A stretch of DNA of 34,403 nt, from assembly GCA_026419775.2 (NCBI GenBank), contig JAOPGA020000372.1:1-34403 (forward strand). The letters run 5' to 3'. The first letter of the stretch is position 1; each line of letters starts with the position of its first letter. Below, piece after piece: positions 11,003-22,515 of this stretch. Made by a program: the position numbers and the translations under genes. The stretch is from Acrasis kona. Its lineage: Eukaryota > Heterolobosea > Eutetramitea > Acrasida > Acrasidae. The notes under the pieces are model-generated. The model did not search any database and was not told the DNA's origin. It worked only from the letters and a program-made list of their open reading frames with translations.

Positions 11003-13917
11003 ATAATTATTTGTCTTACAATAATTTTGATGAACTATAATCAACCCATAACAAAAGATACAGTCTTATGGGTATTTTCAGTTTAGTGATTAAGAGGTTA
11101 TATCTATACAAACTGATGTTATATTCTTTGTCTACACCTCGAAGCAATTCTAACGCACCTAATTTTGAGCAAAATTAACCTATTCTCAACATATTGGAGC
11201 TTTAATTCACTATGATTTAGTTGAAAACATACGTCTTTGATAACACAAGCAAGTGAATTGATTATCAGTTACAATAACTTTACCGCTTTTTTGTTGTTGA
11301 CCAAACAATTTCATTGGCTCGCACCCATGTTAAATAGAACAAATTGATCATCACAAACAAAAGAAAAACTCCTGTCTGCAAAAGCGAACCATTTTATCTT
11401 GTGATTATGTTATAGAGTATTAACATAACACGTAAGAATTACTTTCAAAAGATATAATAACATTTTGATAACAGGTCTGACAGCAACTAAAATATTGCGA
11501 GATTTCTAGGAAATAGTGCGATCGTGAACACAGACAAATACAACACAAATTTCTCTAGAGAATAATTTTTAATGTTCACGTTTGATGTAACTTGAAGTAA
11601 GTTAAAATGAAACAAACACTGATTAAAACTTTTAAAGGCTATTTATTCTTGGGTTATAGTTGCAAGAGTTGTAGTAGCAAGGTACTTTTAGTAAGTCACA
11701 ACAGCATCAGTTATTAACTTTGACTAGACATCTCAAGTGTTTGTCATTTGATACTTACATTACCCTTTGGATTGTTAACAAGAAGTGAATCATAAGCCTT
11801 CATCTCTATGTTTTGTTAGTTAAATAGCCGAAATCCTCCTGAGTCTATTCGTTATTTTTCGACAGACTTAGAATAATGCCACCTGTTTGATGTGATCCGT
11901 CGCACCGACAACGTCAAAGGTAGGCTTTGAAGAATGTAATGAAGAACAGCAATAAAAATGATGCATTGATTAAGTCTAGTTTTATTCGACTGTCCTTTTG
12001 GTCAAGTTCTTCTCCATAACATTAATATTTAAAAAACACATATGTAACAAAGTATTAAAAAAACAAGCAAATTTCTAAATTCCTTCATTTTAATTTGAAT
12101 TGTACATTCAAATTATTATGTAATTCAACTCAAAACTCCTGACATAAATTTCAAGCATTTTATAATACAGATTTACACCACGTTGACGAATTAAATCATA
12201 TGTTGATCAGATTGTAGTGGAATAGTTTATTTATTTTTTTTAACTGTAACATGTTTTTTGATTATTTGATAATGACACCAATATGAGAACATTTTCATGA
12301 TACTCATAATTGTTTCTTCAATAGAATGTAGGAGTGATATATGATTAATCTCAATTTATCTTAAAATAATATTAAGATTGAAGTAAGTCAACCTTCTTAC
12401 GAACAAATACTTCAATCTTAATTTATTTTTAAGATTTTAATAAAGTTGACTATAGTTTGACTAGGGAGGACCAAATGCAACCATAATAGAAACGAACAAC
12501 AAGCCCATACTAAATTGTTTTTTTATTTATTGTAGCGATTTATGCAGATATTGTGGGGCGAAAAATCTGCTCTCCTTTTTACATCGTATCATTTCCTCTT
12601 ATATTACATGTCTCACTCTCAAAAGTGATTATGCACAACAAGTTATTCTCTCTTAATTTCTTTACTTCGTCATGCTCCTTGTGCGCGATATACAACGTCA
12701 AACTCAAGTACTCAGATCACCAAATGAACCAAAAACATAAACCGCCGAAACAGAAAAAGCAGAGTCTAAGGGGTTAAGCTTAAGGATGATATTTGTACTT
12801 ATCTCAACCTTAGGTAGCTGCCCGATACGATCGGCATCCCTACAAGAAAATGAGATAGTGCCCTTATAATTGAGGTTCCCATTTAGAGGCAATAAGAGGC
12901 TTGTCTGCATCAAAGAAAACGAACATGTAATATTCAAACAGCAGCAAGCAAGCGTGCTAGGGACCACAGCACAACAGCTCTTCTCCAGAAAATCAATTCG
13001 CAATGCAAATCCTGAAATTGTTTGATCTCAAAAACAAAGGTAGTGTAACTTTTCCATATTAGCGCATACTAATACAAAAAATAGAATACCTCCTGCAAAC
13101 ACTAATCTTTGAACAAGTTTCTGAGGTGTGCAAACCAAGGTTCTTACTACAGTAAGATTTTATACATTGATGATAATTATATTTTTTTACAGAGTAATCA
13201 TATCATCCAATTATCGTTGCCTTTATGTTGATTTGAAGAGCGACACGCTCAATTTGGCATCCGTAATTAAATCATGAAGAAGGAATCTGGGATCCGTAGA
13301 AAATATTACACATCTTTGATCTATAAGTAACAAGAAGAAAAAGAATGTGACACTAATAGAAGCCTACACAAGACAGCAATCAACGTCCCATCCTCGATAG
13401 TAAAAAGAGCAGCAAGAATGGCAGTATTAGAAGTGACAAGAGCTGTAACATAAGTGACGAAAAGAGTGGCAAGAAAAGAAGTAGCAAGAATGATGCTTAG
13501 ACTGGTGGTCAAAGAGATGAGGGCAGGTGTGGCAAGAAAAGCAGTAGAAAGTGGCAGCAAGGTGGTACAAAATAGGCCATTAAAGGGCTATAATGTGCTT
13601 GAGCCATTTTAGAGATCCACAGCTCCAAAATGACTTTGTGCGAAAATCGTTCAATAAATTGCCATTTTGTTTAATCCTGTATTGTACTTTTTAGTGCTAT
13701 CCGGGGTGCTAAAAGTCGGACCGAAAATGGAGTAAAAAAGTTTTAGGGCGTGGCGTTACCGTAAATTATTATCCCTCATATTTTTTCCATGACCTCTCAG
13801 ATCCAAAGGATCTCAAAGCTGGACGAAAATGGATCTTTAATTAATTAGGGACTGGGCTGTGAACATTAATTGTCTGTTTAATGAAAAACAAGCTTTGTAG
13901 GAAAAAAGTTGGTCATT
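11003..13917. other. 2.9 kb without a supported gene
   Basis: 11003-12350 is AT-rich with no coding signal. 12360-12433 holds an imperfect hairpin (listed separately). A minus-strand open stretch (13003-12704) has a slightly coding look but no recognised domain. About 13330-13560 is a degenerate array of AAGAGYRGCAAGAA-like words that on the plus strand would read Ser/Lys-rich peptide, broken by stops. 13600-13917 shows nothing. The right end of unit A may lie here but was not found. Confidence 0.35.
12360..12433. repeat. Imperfect 26-bp inverted repeat (AAGATTGAAGTA arms)
   Basis: 12360-12385 pairs with 12408-12433 at 23 of 26 positions around a 22-bp spacer. The arm core TAATATTAAGATTG also appears near 2338. 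It could be the edge or a subterminal repeat of an element spanning unit A, but no matching terminal repeat with a target duplication was found. Confidence 0.5.
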
Positions 13918-14119
13918 TTATAATGGATTTACTCCAATTACAACTTCATTGACACCCCTTGTTAAGGGATGAGGGTCATGAGAAATTGAATGATAGGAAT
14001 GAGCGGTATTAGCATGTCCATGCACAATCAGTAGGCTTTCTGCTTGTATTGTAAATTGATGTTCAGATTCACTTATAATTCCAGCGTTGCCAGATGGCAT
14101 TAATTTTAAAGAGAACTCT

Positions 14120-15998
14120 TCAATAATCCCAAGGGCTAGTATCAAGATCCCAGTACTTGTAAAATATTCCACCCCATACTCCGAGAAGGAACCCATCGTA
14201 AGGTTCGTATTTGGTTCTTTCTCCCAAAGATCCTTTTATACGAAAGACAAGCTGATCGCCTTTTTCGACCAACGGGGATCTACTTGAGTAGTGAAAAGCT
14301 ATAATCAAAAAGTTACTCCTATCAACAGTCTCATTTTTGACTTGCACACATGCATGTGCACCATTCATTTGATTGGTTATTTTATAGTCGAAGACATCAA
14401 ATCTGTCATTATCGACTATCATCATTTCATCTATGTTCCAATCACTCAAAAGAGACTTTAAAACCAAAACGTTGCTTATTCCTTCATCATCACATAAATT
14501 TAATAAGCCTGTAAAATCACCAGATTTTTTGTTAGGGAAGTACTCCACCGAATAGTGCGTAATTTGATTGGAGAAGTTTGTGAAAGTTGTTAATTTTTCG
14601 GTGGAGAGGAAGTAATTAGTTTCCAGGAAAAATTTCGGGTCTGAAATGGGCTTAGATTCATTTGTTAATAATTGGTACCCATAAGGTCCGCCAATACTTG
14701 GCCCGTTGTTTTGACGGCTGGTTATAATGAATGTGAACGCTCCTCCGCTAATGCTCTTCGTCAACTGCTCCGATTTCTTTCTGTAAAAAGAATTCGTTGC
14801 TTCAGTCCATAAGCTTTTAATGTTGTGTCCTTCAGTATTTATCCAATTTTCAGGTAAGATATGAAGGATCCAATTAAGTTTAAAATGAATAGGAACTGGA
14901 AGAAGATCTATAAACATTAGAGAATGGTAAAAAGATGAACTTACCAACTGTTTCAACCCAGGCATTCCAATTGCTTGCTGTAGAAGATTCTTCGCTTGGG
15001 CCAAACGCTCCCATAATCCCACCATATGTGATTATTTTAGTTTTCGTGGAGCTAGATTCAAAATCCTTTTGAGAATCAACAGAAGATGAATAAGACCGAC
15101 TGTAATCAGCGCTAGCACCAGCTGATACACCATAACCTGAAGCGGAAGCGCCAAAAGATACTTGAGCAAGATTATCCAGTTCATAAGAAGACTTTGTAGA
15201 TGAGAAGGAGGAGTCAGTAACAACTGTTTGTACCAACTTGCCGCCCAAAGATGCCTGGGAGTAAAAATGAGAACCATACAAGTTCACTAGTCTGTAGTAA
15301 TCTTCCTTTTTCGTTCTATACAGGTCTTGCACAAACTGGGGGTGAAACGAACAGAAATCCTCCTGGTCTATGATCGCTTCTGTAGTTTGACATTCAGCTG
15401 TTGTGACGAGAAGTAGTCCTGACTTCCTACCAAGTGCATCTTTAGCAGCTTTAACGCTTTTTTCCATGGAAAACATCGCCTTCGCTGACGCTCCGAAACC
15501 TTGGAAAGTGCCCCCTGCCTCTGCTCCTAAACTAAGCCCGCTTTTCTCCATCAGGGATATGGCGTACGCCTGAGAACTTCTAAATGTTTCCGTGCTTGTT
15601 GTGAATGAGCAAGAAGGCATCGAGTTAACGTATAGCTCGTCTGGAACTGCATACGTATTACCTCTGTATGTATCTTGTAGCTTGGTAGCAGTGTCGAAAT
15701 CCTCCTCGTAACAAAACAAAAATATAGGATACTTGGATGTATCACCAGCGAATAAATCAAACCCATAAGTAAGTTTGTCTAATCCAGGGACGCGCCATAA
15801 AAGTTGATTATTTAAAATGTTACCGATAGTGTCATTTTGTATTAGATTATTCAATAGAACTGTGCTTGACGATTGCTTACAGATTCCCCTTTCCATCCAG
15901 CATTGGATAGTATCATTTCTGGAACATTTGATATACGTACGTCCATAACAATATGTCAAGGATAATAGCAGCAATATAACACTGTTCATCATCCACAT
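14120..15998 (-). CDS. Secreted MACPF (perforin-like) protein
   Basis: Two exons: 15998-14945 and 14907-14120, joined across a 37-bp intron (14944-14908, GTAAGT...TTATAG, phase 1); about 613 aa, ending in TGA. The chosen ATG at 15998 begins a signal peptide (Met-rich start, then a Leu core ending near Gly19); the frame stays open upstream, but only through duplicated or non-coding-like DNA. After a short Cys-containing segment comes a MACPF domain (about 65-370): 'YGFDLFAG' strand, a Ser/Gly-rich helix-forming region, the signature YGSHF at 241-245 followed by LGG, then Ser/Gly-rich beta strands. The C-terminal 230 aa are an unrecognised, probably beta-rich domain. MACPF proteins oligomerise on membranes and form pores in immunity, venom or development. 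No transposon feature is attached to it, so it is probably a host gene. Confidence 0.8.
14908..14944 (-). other. 37-bp spliceosomal intron in MACPF gene
   Basis: GTAAGT donor and TTATAG acceptor on the minus strand, phase 1. Both flanking frames are coding and the junction falls in a segment typical of MACPF proteins. Confidence 0.75.
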
Positions 15999-16132
15999 AT
16001 TTATTTCCTCTAAAACGAAACATAACCATTGGTCGGAAGAATTCGGTTGGGTATAAAAATATTGTATTAATAAATTTTCTTTAACCATTTTTAGTAACGT
16101 CAAACTAACAAACACATTTCGTGATGTCCCTA

Positions 16133-16216
16133 CCTCTGCTCCTAAACTAAGTCCGCTTTTCTCCATCAGGGATATGGCGTACGCCTGAGAACTTCTAAAT
16201 GTTTCCGTACTTGTTG
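16133..16216 (-). repeat. 84-bp duplicate of an internal MACPF exon segment
   Basis: It matches 15518-15601 at 82 of 84 bases, same orientation, and keeps the same reading frame. It lies 135 bp upstream of the MACPF start codon and ends at GAG/GTAGGG, which resembles a splice donor. It is probably a remnant of a partial tandem duplication or of a neighbouring paralogue. Confidence 0.8.
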
Positions 16217-16399
16217 ACTTACACATTTTTATAAAGTCGACTTTGAAATGCTCTACCTGTGCTTTTTCATTCCGAGAGATCTCTTCATTTAACAGCAATT
16301 CTCCAGTGTTTGTAAACTGCGAAAAAAATAGCAGGAAAAGGACCTGAGGATGATTATGATACAAGAACAGGCCTTTGGAAACCTCCACAGATTCGATAC

Positions 16400-16621
16400 T
16401 TGATTTAATTTATGATCGGTTGACTGCGATCATAATTGCAATCAACAATCAATCAACATCATTATCATAACTGCGATCAAACATCGATCATATTTTGGAT
16501 CAAAATTTAGATCAAAATTGGATCAAACTACCGATAAAAAAGTCCAGTTTGGTGCAATCGGATTATCGATCATAAAATCGATCAAAATTTNTATCATGTT
16601 TTGTATCAAAAACCGATCATA
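16400..16621. repeat. GATC-rich degenerate repeat block, left
   Basis: At least nine GATC words, mostly as CGATCAT, GGATCAA or similar, within about 220 bp. The block continues as 18939-19020 after the inserted CACTA-like element is removed, and a similar block lies at 21120-21345. It resembles subterminal binding-site arrays of a larger transposon. Confidence 0.5.
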
Positions 16622-16641
16622 CCCGTGACTTTGAAAGTACT
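16622..16641. repeat. Left TIR of CACTA-like element
   Basis: Reads CCCGTGACTTTGAAAGTACT, preceded by ATA. Confidence 0.8.
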
Positions 16642-16973
16642 GTTTTTTCTTCTACAAAACAGTGAAATCAATGCCCAAAAGTACAGTAAAAGTAGCAGTA
16701 TTTGCTCCGGAAAGTAGCAAAAACCGTTCTACTTTTTGTGTGCAATTTTATTTTAACGTACCGCAAAAAGCAGTTCTTTTCCGATTCGCTCCGAACCTTC
16801 AAAAGTAGTACAAACAGTCGGCGAAAGTAGGTAAAAAAGAGGTCCTTTTACGTGTTATAAAGTACTACGAATTATAGGTTGTGACGTAAGTAAAAGTAGC
16901 AGTTGAAAGAACGTTTGTTTATTAATAGTGTTGTTCAGTTTCTTCATCTGCTCCGGCCTTGCATGCTTTAATG

Positions 16974-17249
16974 TCAATTGNCTCCTGTTAGTGGTGTTGA
17001 GATGTGGGTATACATAATAATGCTTTCATCTAAAATTGATGAGACGAATGTTAAAGACATTGATACCTTTACCGCAAGTTGCATGTATCCTTCCTCTGGA
17101 TTCTCGGCTGTGAACCGACATGCTATGCCGCGACCGTCTGGTTCGCGTGGCGTCGCATTGTCAAAGTCGATTGAGTTGGCCATCTCTATCCTCACATTGT
17201 AGGAAGCTGCGAACGTCTGGAATGTCCGTAAGTGTAATTCCCATGCCAT
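16974..17249 (-). CDS. Small ORF within CACTA-like element, unknown
   Basis: ATG at 17249; about 91 aa with coding character (MAWELHLRTFQTF..., Glu/Arg-rich centre), no recognised domain. It follows the transposase remnant on the same strand, so it may be a second element gene or a downstream exon. An uncalled base (16981) lies near its 3' end. The upstream sequence also has coding look in another frame, so it may be truncated by a frameshift. Confidence 0.35.
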   Translation of the reverse strand: MAWELHLRTFQTFAASYNVRIEMANSIDFDNATPREPDGRGIACRFTAENPEEGYMQLAVKVSMSLTFVSSILDESIIMYTHISTPLTGXN

Positions 17250-17409
17250 ACATGAGGCTGAGTGCTTGGAATGTTTTGAAGTCTGTTGTGCCTGATTTCC
17301 TTGGTATGTTCAAAGAGGATGTGTCAATTTGAGGCTGTGATAAATTCTTGGATGGTTCTACCTAAACTAGTTATTGAATATAAAAATTAAATTACATACC
17401 ATCAAAGTA

Positions 17410-18668
17410 TTACATTGTCATGTCGTTATTCGGTCCAATGAGAGGCACTGCGATGACCTCATTTCCTGAGTTAACAGCAATGCATAATTTAATTATGGCA
17501 GTGTGTGGAATGGACTCAATTGTTTGCGGATCCTCTCTTACTCTGTTAATAAAAAAACTTACTGACGCAGTGAGTGTTTTAGTGACGCTGTTACAGAAGA
17601 AATGTTGGATCTCTACAAATTGCCTCCCTCTAGAAGTATCCGCTAGAACTGTGTTACTATTGTACTTGTTCTTAAAATCGTTTGAGGCTGTTGTGTAAAA
17701 AGTCCCTCTGATAAATGCCTTCTTGAACTCAATCCTCACACCAGTTACTGACTTTCTTCCCACTCCATAAACTTCATGAACGATTTCCTCCATGTCAGAC
17801 CTCTTGTACCATTCATGGCTTTTAAGTTTTCCAAGGAACCTCTGTGTCTGCAAATCTGGTACTAATTTTTGAATTCGAGCTACATTACGATAGCGGGTGA
17901 GTACCCGAGCCGTGCTTTGGAGAACTTGGTTTGTTCCTGTTATACATTTTACAAGAGTACCATTAAAATCTTCCCAAGGAAAACAAGAAGAAGTCCAAAG
18001 TGGGCCAAACTTTTCTACACAATCAGCAATGTGTTCTAATAAATGAATGTTATTGGTGCACTTGTCCTCACCTGCCAAGAGCATGTACCAAACTTGAAAT
18101 TTCGTAAGCTTTTCCTTCGCCTCCTTTAGTTGCAGTGTTGTGATGCTCTCTCCTATCAATGTCTGTATTGCTTCAATGTTGCGTGCCTTTTCGGGAAGCA
18201 TTGGTATTATAATGGAGGGAAAGAAGTACACCATGAAAATTCGCAACTCGACAGCTTTGAAGCTTGTAAAATACTCAAGGGACCTTGTGTATCTGTGAAA
18301 ATGTAAAGGCAACTTCAGATTCAACCACTTTCTATTAATTTCGCCAAGCCAAACTCTCTTCTTGATGTGAAATGTCTCGGACTTGAATTTGGAATTTCTA
18401 AAAAACGACTCAATCACCTGTTTTGTGACACCCTCCCATACAGGTCTTCCTCTCGCCTGTGCTCGTGAACTATTGGACCAACAACATCAATCAACATATC
18501 TCTCCACGAAGGTCCTCCCATCGAAAGATAATCAGGGGTATCGTTTGTCACATCAATAACATGATACGGCAAAGCACTTGTGTCGTCCATTTCGCTGTTA
18601 TCTTCAAACTCTGCAGACATGTTGCTATAGTCGTCCTCCTCTTCACTGCTGTACTCTAAACTGCTCAT
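17410..18668 (-). pseudogene. Transposase_21-type transposase with missing middle
   Basis: A frame from ATG 18668 codes an acidic N-terminus (EYSSEEEDDYSN...) and ends at about 18414. A second frame, open from upstream of 18450, reads EGVTKQVIESFF, the conserved block just after D-x-MH in this family. It continues through 'LPLHFHRYTRSLEYF...KAVELRIF' and 'NNIHLLEHIADCVEKFGPLW' plus 'FPWEDFNGTL', the C-terminal blocks of Tnp2-like proteins, to a stop at 17410. The Zn-motif and catalytic middle between these parts is absent, and the two frames do not join. This is a non-functional deletion product lying inside its own TIRs. Divergence from the unit A transposase means it is a different family member. 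Confidence 0.7.
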
Positions 18669-18915
18669 TATTTTTAAAAGTTCCTCTTCTACACCCGATC
18701 TTACTTTTTCATCCGCATGACACTACTTTTCGTAGCGCGACGACATCATTCATTCATTTGAATCGATATTGGGTCACCTCTACTAATTGAACTTCGTAAT
18801 TTAATCAATCGCAGTTTATTTTGGTACTTTTCGTACTACTTTTTACAACTACTTTTTAACCAACTCCGAAGCAGTACTTTGTAGCTTCGAAAGTAGCAGA
18901 ATTTGATGCTTTTGT

Positions 18916-18935
18916 AGTACTTTCAAAATCACGGG
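18916..18935. repeat. Right TIR of CACTA-like element
   Basis: The reverse complement reads CCCGTGATTTTGAAAGTACT, followed on the plus strand by ATA. Confidence 0.8.
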
Positions 18936-18938
18936 ATA

Positions 18939-19966
18939 TAATGGATCATAAAATGGATCTCAATACAGATTAAAGATCGTATCTTATAATCTATCAATCG
19001 TTCGATCATATTTTAGATCTAAACGTTTGTGTAGCAGGATGTGGCTTGTTTGGTCACAATGGAGGATTTATAGTTGACGAGATCTATTATTGCAATAGGG
19101 TATTTAGTTAAACCAACAATTTATTGAGTACACATTAACAATGCTGCAATGGAAGTCACTTTTCAAATGTGTTTTTATCGGCGTTATAAAAACAGTCCGC
19201 TTTAAAAGTACGATTATAATTTAATGTCTTAGACTCTCTATCATGTTGCTCTTGCCTATGACTCGTGACTAGCTATGCATGTTCTTCTATGTTATGTTAA
19301 TTATTGTTAAAATGAGCATAATGTCTTACATGACTTTGTAGGTCTTTTAATCGATACGTGCCATGAAATCAATTTTGTATTAGAGCCAGTCATCACATTG
19401 GCAACTTTATNAACATCTTAGCTATCCAAGGATCATTGAATCTAGTCAGGCGAACCTACTAAAGTCAAACATCTATATGAAAATTATAATATTACTCTTT
19501 GAGTTATCTTTGTGACATCTCGCATCAAACATTGTCATCAATATACTTTGATCCTTACAACTTCCTTTGATACTGTCTAGTAATGTGTTTAGCAGTATAA
19601 TAATCGAAAACTTACACCAATTTCTTGGTAATAATGTGAAAGTATTTTGTTCTCCTTTTTAGTATCATCGCATCTATACTTGAATTAGTGTTTGTTGAGT
19701 GTAACGATCATACTGTTAGTGATATCCTTTTCTTAATGCCGTTGTCAATTATCTGACCATAAAAGATCTATTAAATGGTAAGATATGATGATTGCAGAGG
19801 TGCTTACGTATTGATTTTCGGTTATTGTTGGATGCCATCGGCAATTCAATATTCAATTTTAAAAGCCCCGAAACCAATAGGGTGATAGCTCAATTACAAC
19901 CTACAAACAATAAAAAGACTTTGAAATGATTTTAGAAACAAGATTTATTTAAAGGTGAGCACCTCT
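18939..19966. other. GATC-rich remnant, then 900 bp with no gene
   Basis: 18939-19020 continues the GATC-rich block found at 16400-16621. From 19021 to 19966 no open frame or repeat stands out. Confidence 0.35.
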
Positions 19967-20940
19967 GTAGTATTCTTCACTGTCATCATCCGAAGAGCAT
20001 TCAGAGTTGTTACCATCTATATCGGAGTCATCTGTTACAGGGTCTGTATTTTCTTCTAATTGACGTAAATACAAATCTCCACCTTTCAAATCTGGTGTAC
20101 AGAAAGAGAACAAGAAGCCTGGGGTGGTAGCGCTATCATTTTTGTCCCAGTGTTTCGAAAGACAAAGCGTTATATAAATTTAAATAGAACACCGGTAGTA
20201 TGAATGGATATGCCTCGCGCACATTCTCCGGCAAATTAGATCTGGCACGCTCTGATCTCAACAATGTTGTTGGGTCGGTCTCCTTCAATTGTTTGAGTAT
20301 CACTTCCTGTAACATCTTCAATGCTTTAAATGTGTCGTCTCGTATGGTTGAAAATTTTTTCTTGTGCACTAAAGAGTTCAAATTTTTAGAGTATGGCCGA
20401 ATCTCATTATTGCCTTTCTGAAATCCAACTCCAAAAATCACTTGCGCTACCTTTTCTATCGTGGTCAAAGCATAATTTAAAGCCGCCATGATCTTCAGTG
20501 CTTCTTAGTAGCCGAAAAGCCTCGTCTCTATCGTAGTCATTCTTGAGCACGGTGTAGCCAATAAGCTTGGCCGACGAATTGCCAGAGTTGGTTTCAATGA
20601 CTTCATCTTCCCCAGATATGAAAATCTTGTTTGGAAGGTCGCTGAAGAATTTGTTTGCGGCGACGGATCAAGCGGGAAACTCACTGTTGTTTTTTTTGTT
20701 TTTGTTGCATGTTCAACTTTGGGCACCGTTAACGAACGGTTCAGCCGCGCACTGTTTGTTGATAGTCGTCTTAAGTTTCGGTAGAAATGCTGCTCTTAGG
20801 TACTCGAACTTCAAATTGCTACGGCATTCTTTTTTGCAGTGTCCGCAATCAAATAGTACGTGCTTTTTACCAACGTATTGATAGAATTTACGACGCTTGT
20901 CGTCGTCCCTGTAGTACTCCCTTACTTCAATAGTATCCAT
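19967..20940 (-). pseudogene. Decayed gene with Cys-rich N-terminus and acidic tail
   Basis: Coding segments follow one another on the minus strand in changing frames: ATG 20940 to about 20720 (contains CGHCKKEC, a probable Zn site), about 20715-20620, about 20620-20490 (GEDEVIETNSGNSS), 20489-20150 (helical, Lys-rich), and about 20150-19967 (very acidic Asp/Ser tail, stop TAA). At least three frameshifts are needed, some near A-runs. The family is not recognised. The acidic Ser/Asp C-terminus resembles the tail of the MULE transposase at 25000-25090, so this may be a transposon protein. Either true decay or assembly indels could explain the breaks. It sits between two GATC-rich blocks. Confidence 0.45.
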
Positions 20941-21119
20941 TTTACAACTGAGAATTTGTGTGTTGAAAAGTGTATGTGCCGTGGTGTGCCGAGAATATTT
21001 TTTTGAGAGAACTCATCAAAAGCTTGTGTAGAGCAAGAACACATAAAAAGTATTGTTGGGCTTGTTTGGTCCTTCAAGATTTNNAATAATTTTAATGATT
21101 TCGCCTACTTAAGGGCTAC

Positions 21120-21345
21120 AGATCTGTTACTTGATCCTATAGTTGATAGCACAATTGAACACAGGCATGGTCACAATTATGATCCATTACTGATTGATAA
21201 AAAGATAGACAATATGGTCCGTTGTATGATCCAAATTATGATCGTTTAAATGATTCTATTAATCATCCATTTTATGATCGCATATTTGATCGGTAACAAG
21301 ATGGACCAAAGGTTGATCGATTTTATGATTGGTGTCGATTAAAAC
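21120..21345. repeat. GATC-rich degenerate repeat block, right
   Basis: It has many TGATC/ATGATCC words. On the reverse strand it resembles the block at 16400-16621 in composition and in words such as CGATCATAAAAT. It may be the other end of an older element spanning about 16.4-21.35 kb. No exact TIR or target duplication was found. Confidence 0.4.
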
Positions 21346-21444
21346 AGATTTGCAAAGTATGAACGATCAAAAGTACCTCACAACCCTAACATCATTCTTG
21401 CTATCTTCCAAAAGTAAGCATGGCTATGACCACAATGATACATC

Positions 21445-21481
21445 GTAAGCACATAGCGTTGAAAGTTTTATTTTATTTCAG
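21445..21481 (+). other. 37-bp intron
   Basis: GTAAGC donor, TTATTTCAG acceptor, phase 2. It connects ATG 21359 in frame to the body of the split gene. Confidence 0.6.
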
Positions 21482-21876
21482 TGTAAAAAACATCCTCAAT
21501 GTTCTGCAATTCCTGCATCATGACAACCAAAAGAATGATAAAAAGTCAAAACCTTCAAAAATCAAGGACATCATTCTTGGGCAACAGAAAATGTTGGACC
21601 GACTAGAAGCATCACTATTCAGCTATGAATCACCGTCAAGTCAAGATCTATTTAAATTTTCTGTATCTCTTGCATCTAGTATGACAATAGTCGTAGCATG
21701 TCTCCGCCAACTTTCTACGGACAGCAGCTACTACGACACTATTCAAGAAGAGAAGGACCGCCTAATCAGACACCAACAATTTTTTGAAAATCATTTGAAA
21801 AGCAAGATTAATGATAATGTCCTCATCAAAGAGCATTCCAAGCCCAAAGAGTCTCTCATTAAAAGAACAGGAAAGA

Positions 21877-21885
21877 GTTTATTTG
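21877..21885. repeat. 9-bp target site duplication, left copy
   Basis: GTTTATTTG immediately before the left MULE TIR; an exact copy follows the right TIR. Confidence 0.9.
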
Positions 21886-21945
21886 GGCACCGTTTAAAAC
21901 GCTTACAAGAAAAAATGCTTACAATAAATAATATTACAAAAATTA
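21886..21945. repeat. Left 60-bp TIR of MULE
   Basis: Starts GGCACCGTTTAAAACGC and is perfectly complementary to 30663-30722. Sequence similarity stops right after 60 bp. Confidence 0.9.
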
Positions 21946-22515
21946 AATTACATAATAGATAACAGTCTTGATTCAAAAACTATGTATTTATTGACAGTAC
22001 ATGCCTCGCCTCTATCATTTTTGTGCTATTCGTCGGCATTTCGGAGAAGTAGGTAGAGCCACATTTAATATAACCTATAAGATGGATGCCATTAATGTCA
22101 ATCAATTACATCCTTAATAAAGCTACGCTAGGTCTAAATTCAATTCAGGTAAAGTTGAACTTGGTTGTACCCAATTGTTTTGTTCCATCTCAGTAACTCT
22201 TCCACGTTAATATATGTCAAGACATGAGACATTTCCGTGCATTTAGCTGTCTTGGCAATATTATTCATCGCAAAACATTAGCACTAACAGGAGGTGATGA
22301 ACTATGCTTGTTCTAGTTTTGTCTAAAAATGTAAGTAGTGTGTAATGATTTCAATGATGTTTTGATTAATACTGATGGCATAGAGTACTATTGAGCATTT
22401 TCAGCCGCTACCACATGAAGAACTTTTTAATTGAGTAGTCTCTTACTAGGAGACTACTTATTTTTCCGATTTATTCCGCTACTAAGGTGCGTTGGCGCTG
22501 TGTGGACAGTATCCA
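21946..22515. promoter_or_regulatory. MULE left subterminal region, probable transposase promoter
   Basis: No gene is seen. It contains the palindrome at 22437-22455, whose partner lies near the other end of the element. Probably holds transposase promoter and binding sites, which is inference from position. Confidence 0.4.
22437..22455. repeat. Subterminal palindrome AGTCTCTTACTAGGAGACT
   Basis: A 19-bp near-palindrome 551 bp inside the left MULE end. The inverted partner at 30283-30301 matches at 17 of 19 positions. Confidence 0.55.

Larger units (their letters stand above)
16622..18935. mobile_element. Internally deleted CACTA-like element (2,314 bp)
   Basis: Terminal inverted repeats of 20 bp (16622-16641 and 18916-18935, consensus CCCGTGAYTTTGAAAGTACT, 19 of 20 matching) are flanked by a 3-bp target duplication ATA (16619-16621 and 18936-18938). 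Both ends carry many AAAGTAC/AAAGTAGCAG words, as in the subterminal arrays of CACTA elements. It encodes the N-terminal and C-terminal parts of a Transposase_21-type protein, but the catalytic middle is missing, like classical defective Spm derivatives. The GATC-rich DNA on both sides is continuous across the empty site. Confidence 0.8.

Noticed and set aside
2240-12440. Unit A as one element bounded by AAGATTG-type sequences
   Set aside because: Only short AT-rich words match; no aligned terminal repeats with a target duplication could be shown.
17120-17332. Plus-strand ORF in the CACTA-like element
   Set aside because: Antisense to a better coding frame at 17249-16974.
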